Shown here: one piece after another, positions 13,070 through 23,425 of the stretch
Position numbering within the stretch: the stretch's first letter is position 1
Layout: every line of letters begins with the position of its first letter
The notes under the pieces: generated by a model
Database searches by the model: none
The model's input: the letters and a program-made list of their open reading frames with translations, nothing else
What the model was told of the DNA's origin: nothing
Translations under genes and position numbers: made by a program
Assembly: GCA_025024175.1 (NCBI GenBank)
Contig: QCXZ01000003.1
Span: 20,356,392-20,420,391 of the forward strand
From: Rhyzopertha dominica
Taxonomy: Eukaryota; Arthropoda; Insecta; Coleoptera; Bostrichidae
DNA: 64,000 nt
Reading direction: 5' to 3'

Positions 13070-13656
13070 ATTCTATTCTATCTTCTGTGGTGTGACCCCG
13101 CAGATGAGGCGGGGCGCTGAACTTATACCTTTCAATCCATTGTGCCCGCACCGTAGCTTAGAAGAGTCCTGCCTTCTCAAAGAAGTGAAGTATCTCTTTC
13201 CAAAGTAACCTATAAAGATCTTCAGTCTCAATAAATTGAGACCCAAATTCTCCAAACCTTTTGCCTACCAGCGGTACGCAGTTGGTAAAGAGGTGAATCG
13301 GAGTTTCCTGCTCTTCTGATCAGAACCTACAGGTGCTATTCTCCACTATACCCATATTATATAGGTGTTTATTGAGCCAGCAGTGTCCCGTAAGTACCCT
13401 CACCATTAATCGCAATTGAGAACGACTCGGGCTTAAAAGCCATTTGCGTTCCCGAGCAGGCGTAGGTCCAATGATAAAGACCCTAGATTGCCCGAGTTCC
13501 GACGCATCTTCCCAATACAAGGAAAACTGACGACTAAGCCACTTTGTGGTCTCGGCCCTCAGTCTCAGGTTGCGGTCCGAGATAAGGTGCGGACGCCGTC
13601 CCTTTCACTAATCTATCGACCCTTTCATTGCCTTCATTGCATACAAATCAAATTAA
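13070..13656 (-). pseudogene. I/R1-group non-LTR relic, 3' part (end of RNase H and zinc knuckle)
   Basis: The minus strand reads GNERVDRLVKGT (end of an RNase H domain, near 13,600-13,640), then pieces of the C-terminal region: LTGHCWLNKHLYNMGI and STCRF (13,430-13,320). These are the LTGHC and CRFC signature of RNase H-bearing I-, LOA- and R1-group elements. Several frameshifts and stops. It is the continuation of 15,331-15,990, from which it is separated by the 1.66-kb composite insertion. Confidence 0.8.
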
Positions 13657-13665
13657 CCCGATTAT

Positions 13666-15321
13666 AATTATTAACGTCGATGGTATTTTAATGGGTTAAG
13701 AGGCATAAGAAGAAATGAAAAAGTATTGCCAGCCTTGACCGAGAATTGAACTCGGGACCTTTTGAAAACTAGTCAAACGCTCTATCACTGAGCTATCAGG
13801 TCCTAATTCAGAATCGAGGTCGTCACGGTGGCATATACAGGGTCCGCTACCTAAAACTCCCCAGGCTCATATTTTCTTTGTTTTTTTAGGTACAACCTTA
13901 AGTTATATGTCAAATTGTAGGTCTTTTTGAACTCTTTAAAAATAGCATAGTGAGGGTCCAAAATTTTTTTTGCATATTGTGATATTTTGCAAATAAAGTT
14001 AATTTTTGTAAATATTTTTTAACCTTACCCCGTATAATAAATATTGCTTCATAGTTGGATGCCGATTTTTGTCTTCTTCAATTTGTGTCATTACCATGTA
14101 TGCGTAATTTTTACTCCTTCTTAGTGAAAAACAGGAAAAACTAGTCCCCGCCATGTTCTGTTATAGGGCCGTTCACAATTTTTTAAGTGTTAGTTTAGTA
14201 CCTTTTTATGGTACAAATTATGTCTACATACCCATCGCTGCACACAAAACCCCAAAATTTTGAGTAACTTTTAAATAAATCACGTACAAAGTTCGTTCTA
14301 AACAGATAGAAGCATAGAAAGCGAAACCCTGCGATGAGGCTAGTTTGGTTTTCTACATCGCCTACTAGCCTCATCACGAGGTTTCATTTCCTAGCCTCGC
14401 TCTCTTTAGAACGAACTTTGTACTTGATTTATTTAAAAGTTACTTAAAATTTTTAGGTTTTGTGTGCAGCGATGGGTATGTAGGCACAATTTGTACCGTA
14501 ATGAGCTACTAAACTAACACTTAAAAATTCTGAACAACCCTATTTAAAGAACATGGTGGCGACTAGTTTTTCTTGTTTTTCACTAAGGAGTAAAAATTAC
14601 GCATACATGGTAATGACACAAGTTGAAGAAGACTAAAGTCGGCATTCAACTGTGAAGCAATATTTATTATACGAGGTAAGGTTAAAAAATATTTACAAAA
14701 AATAACTTTAAACACAAAATATGATAATCTGCAAAAAAAATTTTTTGAACACCCATCAAGCTATTTTTAAAGAGTTTAAAAAGACCCACAATTTGACATG
14801 TAACTGAAGGTTGTACGTAAAAAAAATAAAGAAAATACGAGCCTGGGGAGTTTTAGGTGGCGGACCCTGTATACATCAAAGTTCACATGTAACGCTGCTG
14901 AACGCCATCCGGCGTATTTGCAGCTGAACTGCTCGTCGCTCGTTATTTGCGAGCTTCAAAACGTAGTTCGCTGCGGTGGCCAGATTATGGCGACCAGCAG
15001 CTAAATGCAACCCAAGTATATTATATGCATAAGGAAAGTTAATTATTGCCTGAAATTTGATTGTAATTGACGTCGATGGTTTTTTAATGGATTAAGAGGC
15101 ATAAGAAGAAATGAAAAAGTATTGCCAGCCTTGACCTCGATTCTGAATAGGGCCCTAATAGTTCAGTGATAGAGCGTTTGACTAGTTTTCAAAAGGTTCC
15201 GAGTTCAAATCTCGGTCAAGGCTGGCAATACTTTTTCATTTCTTCTTATGCCTCTTAACCCATTAAAATACCATCGACGTTAATTATAAACATATTTCAG
15301 GCAATAATTAACTTTCTCTAG
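13666..15321. mobile_element. composite inserted element with 9-bp target duplication and tRNA-like modules
   Basis: CCCGATTAT lies on both sides (13,657-13,665 and 15,322-15,330). Deleting the insert rejoins the flanking RNase H-type retroelement. Both ends carry the same ~70-bp sequence in inverted orientation (AACGTCGATGGTATTTTAAT, then a purine-rich stretch ending GCCAGCCTTGACC). Next to it are tRNA-like modules, minus strand at about 13,730-13,803 and plus strand at about 15,150-15,225. A body of ~190 bp (14,872-15,060) matches the SINE at 51,228-51,535. It looks like two copies of that SINE family in head-to-head arrangement, one broken by the TA-flanked palindrome. No protein is encoded. 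Confidence 0.7.
13838..14869. mobile_element. 1.03-kb TA-flanked palindromic element
   Basis: CAGGGTCCGC at 13,838 is mirrored by GCGGACCCTG at 14,860-14,869, with TA duplicated outside. The halves are inverted copies along almost their whole length, for example AAAACTCCCCAGGCTC versus GAGCCTGGGGAGTTTT, folding near 14,350. A TA target and CAGGG ends suit a Tc1/mariner-superfamily non-autonomous element. The 60-codon frame inside is a by-product of the palindrome. Confidence 0.85.
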
Positions 15322-15330
15322 CCCGATTAT

Positions 15331-15990
15331 GTTGGGCCAACTTTATTCATGAGTTACGAGAGTCCAGTAGAAGGCCGGAGCACACCCTAACGCAGGTAAG
15401 CGCTCGAAGTGCCGCCTGGCTATCGCACTGTATGTATGACAATGTAGATATGCAATCCGGAATACCCTCTACTGAGGTTCTCGTGAGCACATGCCAGGGT
15501 TAAATAAATTTCCGATTGGAATTTGCTAGGGTATTCTCCTAGTGGCAAACTGAGTTGCAACCTCGGAGATGTACCACATACTGCCGCGCCTGTGCCTGTG
15601 TCTATTTTAGACCCATCCGTGTACCAAATGAGCCTGTGGCACAAGCATGTTTTCACCATTCAGAAACTACTCCCGTTTATCGGGGATAATGATTCTGTAT
15701 GGTGTATCAAAACACATTATCGTGTTAATACTATCTCTTGTCATTGAGAGAATAGCTTGATCTTCTTTTGGTAGAGAGAGCGTCATACAGTGCCCTCCTC
15801 CCCCAGATTTCCAATTACCTAACCCCTGCAATCTAATGGCCGCTTTCCGGGCTTCATACTCTACCCTTACGTGTAGAGGTTCCAGTGCCAGAAGCATCTC
15901 CATTGATGCAGTAGGTGTCGTTCTCATGCAACTGGTTATCATAAGGTAAACCAGTCGTTGAGTTTGTCCTAATGCCGTCCTGATACTGCA
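15331..15990 (-). pseudogene. I/R1-group non-LTR relic, 5' part (post-RT linker and RNase H start)
   Basis: On the minus strand, 15,942-15,667 encodes MRTTPTASMEMLLALEPLHV followed by EYEARKAAIRLQG, the linker typically following the RT in this group. 15,659-15,420 encodes LIWYTDGSKIDTGTGAAV, the first catalytic block of an RNase H fold, then PSKFQSEIYLTLACAHENL with the next acidic residue. It continues in 13,656-13,070 after removal of the inserted composite. Frame changes and stops make it non-functional. Confidence 0.82.
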
Positions 15991-17757
15991 TTTACTTTAA
16001 TACGGCATCCTCTTATGCATTCTGGAAACTGTTGCTTCAATATAGCTGTTGTGTAGTACTATTATTATTATATATATTATCTATCAAGTAGCTGAGAGTC
16101 AGGAATGCAGGTGACACTTGACGTAAAGAATGTAGGAGTTGCAATCTACTAATTAATAAATAAATTAATGAAAGTGATGTTTGTTTAAATTAATATACAA
16201 GTACATAACAATAGCAAATCGGAAGCGAAGACGACCATTAAAAAGCACAATTGGTCAAACTAGCAATAATAGAAACAATTCATTCTCTTTAATAGGGCAT
16301 CCTCTGATGCATTCTGGAAACAGTTAAGCTTCATTATAGCAAATCGAAAGCGAAGACGACCATTAAAAGACACAAGAGGTCAAACTAACAATATTAGAGG
16401 CGATGCATTCACTTTAATACGGCATCCTCTCATGCATTCTGGAAACAGTTGCTTCATTACAGTAGATCGGAAGCGAAGACTACCATTAAAAGACACAATT
16501 GGTCAAACTAGCAATATTAAAGACGATGTATCTATTTTAATACGGCATCCTCTTATGCTTTCTGGAAACAGTTGCCTCATTATAGCAAATCGGGATAGAA
16601 GACGACCATTATAAGACACAATTGGTCAAACTAACAATATTAGAGACGATGCATTCCCTTTAATACAGCATCCTCTTATGCATACCTGAAACAGTTGCTT
16701 GATTATAGCAGATCAGAAGCGAAGACGACCAATAAAACACACAATTGGTCAAACTAGCATTATTAGAGACGATGCATTCACTTTAATACGGCATCCTCTT
16801 ATACTTTCTGGAAACAGTTGGTTCATTATAGAAAATCAGAAGGGAAGTTAACCATTATAAGACAATTAAACTAGCATTATTAGAGACGATGCATTCACTT
16901 TAATACGGCATCCTCTTATGCATTCTGGAAACAGCTGCTTCATTAAAGCTGATCGGAAGCAAAGGCTGCCATTAAAAGGCACAACTGGTCAAACTAACAA
17001 TATGTATTAGAGACGATGCATTCACTTTAATACCGCATCCTCTTATGCATTTTGGAAACTGTTGCTTCATTATAGCAGATCGGAAGAGAGGACGACCATT
17101 AGAAGACACAATTGGTCAAACTAGCAATATTAGAGAAGATGCACTCACTTTAATACATCCTCTTATGCATTGTAGAAACAGTTGCTTCATAATAGCAAAT
17201 CGGAAGCGAAGACGACCATTAAAAAGCAGAAATGGTTAAACTAACAATAATAGAGACGATGTATTCATTTTAATACGGCATCTTCTTATGCTTGCTGAAA
17301 ACAAGTGCTTTATTATAGTGAATCGGAAACGAAAACGACNAAAAAAGGCACAATTGATCGAACTAGCAATATTAGAGACGTTGCATTCACTTCAATTCGG
17401 CTTCCTCTTATGCTTCCTGGAAACAGTTGCTTCATTATAGAAGATCGAAAGCGAAATTGACCATTACAAGACACAATTGGTCAAACTAACAATATTAAAG
17501 CCGATGCATTCCATTTAATACGGCATCCTCTTGTGCATACTGGAACCAGTTATAGCAGATCGGAAGCGAAGACGACTAATAAAACACACAATTGGTCAAC
17601 TAGCATTATTAGAGTCGATGCATACACATTAATACGGCATCCTGTTATGCTTTCTAGGAACAGTTGTATCTTTATATCAACTAGGAAGCAAAGACGACCG
17701 TTAAAAGGCACTTTTGGTCAAACTCAGAATATTAGCGGAAATGCATTCACTTTAATG
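15990..17757 (+). repeat. 123-bp satellite array, plus orientation
   Basis: Tandem monomers of 123 bp (spacing GGCATCCTCT 16,421 to 16,544) with the consensus words TTAATACGGCATCCTCTTAT, GAAACAGTTGCTTCATTATA, GCGAAGACGACC and CACAATTGGTCAAACTA. Monomers differ by point changes and short indels. One monomer is split by ~160 bp of unrelated AT-rich DNA at about 16,048-16,208. Because 123 is a multiple of 3, one frame stays open for about one to two units (for example 17,045-17,239). Confidence 0.92.
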
Positions 17758-18532
17758 CTATAATGAAGCACCGGTTTCCAGCAAGCATAAGAAGATGCCG
17801 CATTAAAGGGAATGCATTGTCTCTAATACAGCTAGTTTGACCAATTGTGTGTTTTATTTGTCGTCTTCGCTTCCGATCTGCTATAATGAAGCAACTGTTT
17901 CCAGTATGCATAAGAAGATGCCGTATTAAAGGGAATGCATCGTCTCTAAATTGTTAGTTTGACCAATTGTGTCTTTTAATGGTCAACTTCGCTTCCGATC
18001 TCCTATAATGAAGCAACTGTTTCGAGAAAGCATAAGAGAATTATTATTAAGGTGAATGCATCGTCTCTAGTACTGTTAGTTTGACCAATTGTGTCTTTTA
18101 ATGCTAGTCTGCTTTCGATCTGCTTTAATGAAGCAGCTGCTTCCAGAATGCATAAGAGGATGCCGTATTAAAGTGAATGAATGATCTCTAATAATGCTAG
18201 TTTGACCAATTGGTGTTCTATTGGTCGTCTTCGCTTCCGATCTGCTATAGTAAAGCAACAGTTTCCAGAATGAATATGAGGAAGCCGTATTAAAGTGAAT
18301 GCATCGTCTCTAAAATTGTTAGTTTGTTCAATTGTGCCTTTTAATGGTAGTCCTTACTCCTGCAACAGTTTGCAGAATGCATATTCGGATGTCGTATTAA
18401 AGTGAAATTGTCTTCTCTAATACAACTAGTTTGACCAAATGTGCCTTTTAATAGACGTCTTCTCTTCCTAGTTGCTATAACGAAGCAACTGTTTCCAGAA
18501 AGCATGTGAAGATGCCGTATTAGAGTGAATGC
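17758..18532 (-). repeat. 123-bp satellite array, inverted orientation (left segment)
   Basis: From about 17,758 the same monomer continues in the opposite orientation (CTATAATGAAGCA, then GATGCCGTATTAAAG). The junction TTTAATG-CTATAATGAAG lies inside a monomer on both sides. The array runs to the 3' end of the CR1-like insertion and resumes in the same orientation at about 40,275. Confidence 0.9.
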
Positions 18533-18628
18533 ATTTATTTATTTATTTATTTATTTATTTATTTGGATACATCACCAAACAGCCGAAGCCAATTACAGGT
18601 GAGGGGAAATAACAATAATAATAAGATA

Positions 18629-21512
18629 TTACACATAAGCAGGGCATACACAATTCTCGATTTCACGAACACTACAGGAGAAAATGTCAAGTAAATCACA
18701 GACAGAATTATAGTTACTGCACATAACGTACACAGGAGAAAACTTAAGTAAATTTGTATGAGCGTAAGGTAAATAAAAACAATCGATATTACGACTAGCT
18801 GGTCGCGGAACTCTGAAGTACAATTGCACAAGTAAGGATGTACAATTCACCTGCCCAGATATTATTTTATATAGAAATATAATTGAATGAAGCTTTCTAC
18901 GAGCAAATAAACTGTGCATTTCAAATTTTTTTAACAATAGATCGTTAGGGTAACCTACAGCTGGATAGACACCATTACAAGTAAAAGACAAGAATTTAAG
19001 AAAACGTCTTTGTACACTTTCTAAATTATCGATGTAGGTGCCATATCCTGGAGCCCAAACGACGGAGCAATACTCTAATTTTGAGCGTACATACGCAAAA
19101 TACAAAAGCTTCAGCGCAGCAACATCCGTAAATTTTTTTTACATGTCTAATAATGAAGCCTAACATTCTATATGAGCGCGCAATACAGTCAGTTACATGG
19201 GGGACAAAACTCAAGTTCCTGTCAAAGATAACTCCAAGGTCTTTTATGGTATCGCGTCGGGATAGCTTGTTCTCGCCTATAATGTAGTCGAAAATAATTG
19301 GATTATGGACCCTGTAATATGAACATGCAAAACATTTTTGTATATTCAGCGGTAACTTATTGACCAGGCACCAATTTTCAATACTTTCGAGATCGTTTTG
19401 AAGATTATGTGCATCATTAAGGGACTGAAGAGAGGCAAACAGCTTTAAATCGTCGGCATACAGTAAACTATGACATTTCAGTCCTATCGAAATATCATTG
19501 ACATATATGATGAAAAGCAAAGGTCCCAAAACGGAGCCCTGAGGGACACCTGAGGTAACATAGAAAGCAGGAGACACATGTCCGCGGTACCCGACGTACT
19601 GCCGCCGACCCACTAAGTAGGACGAGAAAAACTGCAAAAGTGACGGAGACAATCCGGTTGTAGACAATTTACGTATGAGTATAGTATGATCGAGACGGTC
19701 AAAAGCACTCGAAAAATCCGTATAGATTGCATCGACCTGCATCCCACAATCAAGACGCTCAGATATGAAATTTGAAATACACGCTAAATTTGTAGCAGTC
19801 GATCTACCAGAAATAAAACCATGTTGACAGTCTGACAGCAGCGGTCGTACGTGATATTCCAAGTGTCTATGCAACGCAATTTCGAATACCTTAGCAAAAT
19901 TTGACATAATTGCTATTGGGCGATAGTTTTCAATCAATGTCTTATCCCCTTTTTTAAAAACCGGACAAAGTCTTGTTACTTTCCATGTGTTAGGAAAAGT
20001 ATTAGTCTTCAAGCACAAATTAAATAAGATGCATAAAGGAACGACAAATGCAGTCGCACAATCACGAACGATAAACGAAGGAATACCATCTGGGCCTTTG
20101 GTAAACTTACACTTGAGTTTTTTTATTGCCAAAAGAACTTCATCTTGGGTAAGTGATGTCAAACTCAAAACGTTTGAGAAACGAGCATTGTCTGCAACAT
20201 TATAACTTGTAGTATTTGAAAGGTCAGGGGTTGCAAACTTAGATTGAAAGTATGAGGCAAAGGAGTTAACAATTTGCTCTGGAGATGATAGATGTGACTC
20301 ATTATAGAACAACTGATCGGGCATTGAAGATGTGCTGTGAAAGTTACTCATATAGGACCAGAATTTTTTAGGATCGGCCTTAATCTGATTTTGCATAAGC
20401 AAAATATAATTCTCATGTGAAGATGAAATATTTTTCTTTATCTGAGCTCTTAAGGCCTTAAAAGCATTATGAGTGTCAACACTACCAGACTGTTGATACT
20501 GTTTCCATAACAGCCGTTTATGTCTAAGATCACGTTTAATATCTTTGCTAAACCAAGGAGGAAATTTGCTCTTTTGAGTGGCACGTGTTTTTGGAATACA
20601 TTCATCAAATATATCATTAAGGACAATATAAAACTCTTGACAAGCTTGATCGGCATCGATATGTTGAAGAAGAAAGTCCCAGTTCCTATGTGCTATCCTA
20701 TCATATAACAAATAATAGTTAGCTTTTTTAAAATTATAGCTATAAGTATTGTTTACTGGAAACACTCGCCCCAAGTCATTATTTTTAAGATCAATACATA
20801 TATCTAGTGGGGGATGATGATCATCTAATGGCAACAAAACATCTGAAGAAAGCACAACACTACACAAACCGTTTGATAGCACCAGATCAAGAAGGCAATC
20901 ATTACAATTGAGGTTTGTGTTAAATTGCTTAAAATTAAAATATTGACAAGTGTTATTTAACAGTGATACTTTACTGGTAATTGAATTAGCACTATACTCA
21001 GGAATATTAAAATCACCAGCAATATGGGTGTTATTACCATGCAAGTAGTCAAGTGTTTCCAAGTAATCAAACAGAAGAGTATAAACAGCTAAACTGAGAG
21101 CCGGAGGTATATAAATGACTAGAAGATATACAGAAACACTTCCAAACGTCAGTCTGACACCCGCTATATCAACTTGCGGCACAGTACCTCTCAGTGCGGA
21201 GAAGTCAAGTTCCACAGACCGAAAACTGTCGCTCACAGCCACAAGCACCCCGCCACCAGTTTTCTTGTTAACATCATGAAGATTGCGATCACATCTTATA
21301 ACGTTATATGAGGGAGGAAATAGCTCAGAGTTGAGAACATTATCATTTATCCAAGTTTCACTCAGCAGTATAGCATCATACAAAGACGAGACGACGGCAT
21401 CGTATAACTGTACTACCTTGGTGTTAATTCCACGGACATTCTGATAGTAAACATGCAGTGTGAAAGTTCCGGGGGAATGCGATCTGCTCCCTGAATTTTG
21501 TATTATTGGCTG
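18629..21512 (-). CDS. CR1-like ORF2: AP endonuclease and reverse transcriptase
   Basis: ORF2 makes the DNA nick and copies element RNA at the target (target-primed reverse transcription). It opens directly after the ORF1 stop. YYQNVRGINTK starts the endonuclease, followed by LLSETWINDN, GGGVLVAV and HIAGDFNIPE (catalytic block). The RT follows with FTKGPDGIPSFIV, YTDFSSAFDRLDH (motif A), SGVPQGSVLGPLLFIIYVND (B) and LLYADDLKLF (C). The post-RT part continues in a second frame after a one-base slip near 19,125-19,140 at a T run, probably a sequencing or recent error, and ends at 18,629. There is no in-frame ATG between the ORF1 stop and the end of the endonuclease. RT motifs and absence of RNase H place it in the Jockey/CR1 superfamily; the exact clade is not settled. 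Confidence 0.88.
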
Positions 21513-21515
21513 CTA
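21507..21515 (-). promoter_or_regulatory. candidate stop-codon readthrough site UAG-CAG-CCA between ORF1 and ORF2
   Basis: The ORF1 stop TAG is followed by CAG CCA, fitting the UAG-CAR-YYA context known for viral readthrough. ORF1 and ORF2 are in the same frame with nothing but this stop between them. The same nine bases occur in the second copy at about 31,779-31,787. The sequence match is direct; the function is inferred. Confidence 0.5.
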
Positions 21516-22019
21516 TGATGCGTAGTTGATCCTCGATTTTACCAGCTCCAAAGCTCTGCTGTAGCTCTTACAATTTTTATCGAAGACAGTGTGATTATAT
21601 TCAATGTTTGGTATTTTCAATACTTCTGCTGCATGTCTACAATTTGTGCATTCCACGGATGATGAACTGCATGCATTGCTCCTATGCTCTCCATTACATA
21701 ATGGACACGTTTCATTTTTTTGCGAACATGCTGATGCCCTATGGCCGTAGCGCCAACATTTATAACAACGCAGGACATGGACGTATTCCTCTATCCTATA
21801 ACTTCCCCATCCAACAAATATACGACCCCGTTCTACAAGTTCTCTGAAGTTAGTGACATCTACTTCCATAACAACATTGAAATTTCTTTTATTACGAGGT
21901 ATATACTTGTGATTAAATTTTAGAAAAGCCTGTGCACAATCACTTCTGCAATTCTGTCTCAAAACCTTGTCTGTAAATTCATCCATATTATCCACGGCAT
22001 TATTAGGAACATTATAAAC
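21513..22019 (-). CDS. CR1-like ORF1, C-terminal part with CCHC knuckles
   Basis: Encodes the end of the nucleic-acid-binding ORF1 protein: VPNNAVDNMDEF, a central domain (NFRELVERGRIFVGWGSY), then zinc-knuckle motifs CYKCWRYGHRASAC and CPLCNGEHRSNAC, with a further cysteine pair CTNC. It ends KSRINYAS and TAG at 21,513-21,515. The N-terminal part is separated by the gypsy insertion. Joining across the 4-bp AAAC target restores the frame (KIIV followed by YNVP). ORF1 ends in the same frame in which ORF2 continues. Confidence 0.87.
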   Translation of the reverse strand, partial: VYNVPNNAVDNMDEFTDKVLRQNCRSDCAQAFLKFNHKYIPRNKRNFNVVMEVDVTNFRELVERGRIFVGWGSYRIEEYVHVLRCYKCWRYGHRASACSQKNETCPLCNGEHRSNACSSSSVECTNCRHAAEVLKIPNIEYNHTVFDKNCKSYSRALELVKSRINYAS

Positions 22020-23096
22020 TGTAACGTTTTTTTTTTATAATACAAATTTATCCAAAACGGTAGTATGCGGGACTTTCTCATTGAATATATCCTTAAAGCT
22101 AAATGAAACGCACAACATTCAGTATATTTATCGTGGAGAAATCCTTCAACAGTTTTTGTAGCCCGATAAAATTTAGCACTCCAGCGCGTATGAGGCATTC
22201 TGGAAGAATCGTTTGAGGAGTGCACTAGCTTCGTGCGTGCAATACTTACCTGTTATTCATTAATTCAGCTAGTAAACTTATTTCTGTGCACACCAGCCTT
22301 GACGCCGAATCAGAAGATACCCTCAATAACAACGAGGTATTGCCTAAATTTTATTTTTATTTTTAATTAATTAATGCAAATTTCATATACACGTTAGGGT
22401 TCTATGGTGGGATTTCCACATATACATACTACCGTCAAGCCAATTCCCTCTAAGCAGCCACGTTTCGAACCAGCTCCTGTGTACCTAAAAAGGGAACGCC
22501 GTTTCATCTCACTGAAGGAGACCGGGATAAATTTCAACACCGAAGTAGCTGAAAGAGCACAGAGTCCGTCCTTCTCGGCCGCTGGCGTGTACAGCTAAGT
22601 GTATACATTTCAATCTTCATATTTAAACTGCGTTTAAATTCTATTGCACATAACACTTCATTTACATAAAATTCTATACCTACATATTTCATATATATTC
22701 TTATATATTCTGTGAACTGAAGCAAAGCTTTGCGGCAAGGCCTCACTATAAAAGTTGTAAAATTTTCATTCCGCTAACTTAACTTTATTAACGTTTAGAA
22801 TCAATGTACACAATTCAATTTCAATCTTATATTTTCAAATAGAGATAATCTCCCTCCAAACCATAGTTTTATTATAACGAGGCATTTCCAGTTTTCGGCC
22901 TATTTTTATTAAATTTACTTATAATGTAAAAAGCTGGTGGCGCCCTATTTTTATTTAAATAATTGTACCTATTTCAAATTTCTATTGCCTAAAACTTAAA
23001 GTAAAAATCGAGACCCGTCTCAGAACCCCCGCCCGTTGCTGCCGAAATTCGAGCTGCCGTAGCGGCCTACCCTCAATAGGGCATCTGAAGGCCATA
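22020..23096 (+). repeat. gypsy element copy A, 5' LTR
   Basis: 1,077-bp direct repeat starting TGTAACGTTTTTT and ending GAAGGCCATA. It is matched by 28,275-29,360 and by both LTRs of copy B, differing mainly by single-base indels. The target AAAC precedes it (22,016-22,019) and follows the 3' LTR. The conserved 64-codon frame at 22,404-22,598 recurs in three of the four LTRs (the copy A 3' LTR is indel-damaged), but it shows no domain and is probably incidental. Confidence 0.9.
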
Positions 23097-23102
23097 CGAA
23101 TT

Positions 23103-23120
23103 TGGCGCCCAACGTGGGGC
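23103..23120 (+). other. primer-binding site of gypsy element
   Basis: TGGCGCCCAACGTGGGGC begins 6 bases after the LTR end, where a tRNA 3' end would prime minus-strand synthesis. Opening with TGG fits pairing to a tRNA CCA tail. I cannot name the tRNA with confidence. Confidence 0.75.
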
Positions 23121-23425
23121 CCGATAAAAATAAATAGGTAGATATTGCACTATTGTAGTACCTGTATTATAAATTTAATGTCTTTAAATTTAAAACGAAG
23201 CTCTCTGATGTGCACAGAAACGTTCAAGCGAGATAAGTTTTTGCGAGATAAGTTTTTCTTCTTCCAGATGGTCTTGTCCGTATTTATTGAATATTTGTTC
23301 GTTGTGTGTATTATTTACGTATTATTTCGTTAAAGCGTTTATTTACGGATTGTAAGAGTTTATTGAACTCGTTTTGATATTTGTTTATATTTGAATATTG
23401 TCTATAAATCATATTGTCCCGCACA

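Larger units (their letters stand above)
18533..22019 (-). mobile_element. CR1/Jockey-superfamily non-LTR retrotransposon, main copy (ORF2 and ORF1 3' part)
   Basis: Minus-strand element inserted in the 123-bp satellite. Its 3' end at 18,533-18,564 is an (AAAT)n tail. Upstream come ORF2 (endonuclease and reverse transcriptase, no RNase H) and the C-terminal part of ORF1 up to 22,019, where a gypsy LTR begins. The missing ORF1 N-terminus resumes at 39,638-40,247, so the element was close to full length (about 4.1 kb). Satellite sequence resumes at about 40,276, and TGCAT is shared by both junctions. This gives only a short possible target duplication. Confidence 0.88.

Noticed and set aside
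13730..13803. Functional host tRNA gene
   Set aside because: Acceptor stem has two mismatches, and the same module recurs inside dispersed repeats with target duplications, so it is a SINE component.
19987..20205. 72-codon plus-strand frame repeated at 30,262-30,480
   Set aside because: Antisense shadow of the CR1-like reverse transcriptase, duplicated with it.
22404..22598. 64-codon frame repeated in three gypsy LTRs (22,404, 32,676, 38,945)
   Set aside because: LTR copies are near identical by descent, so conservation between them carries no coding signal; no domain or motif is seen. The fourth LTR (28,275-29,360) has indels that break it.
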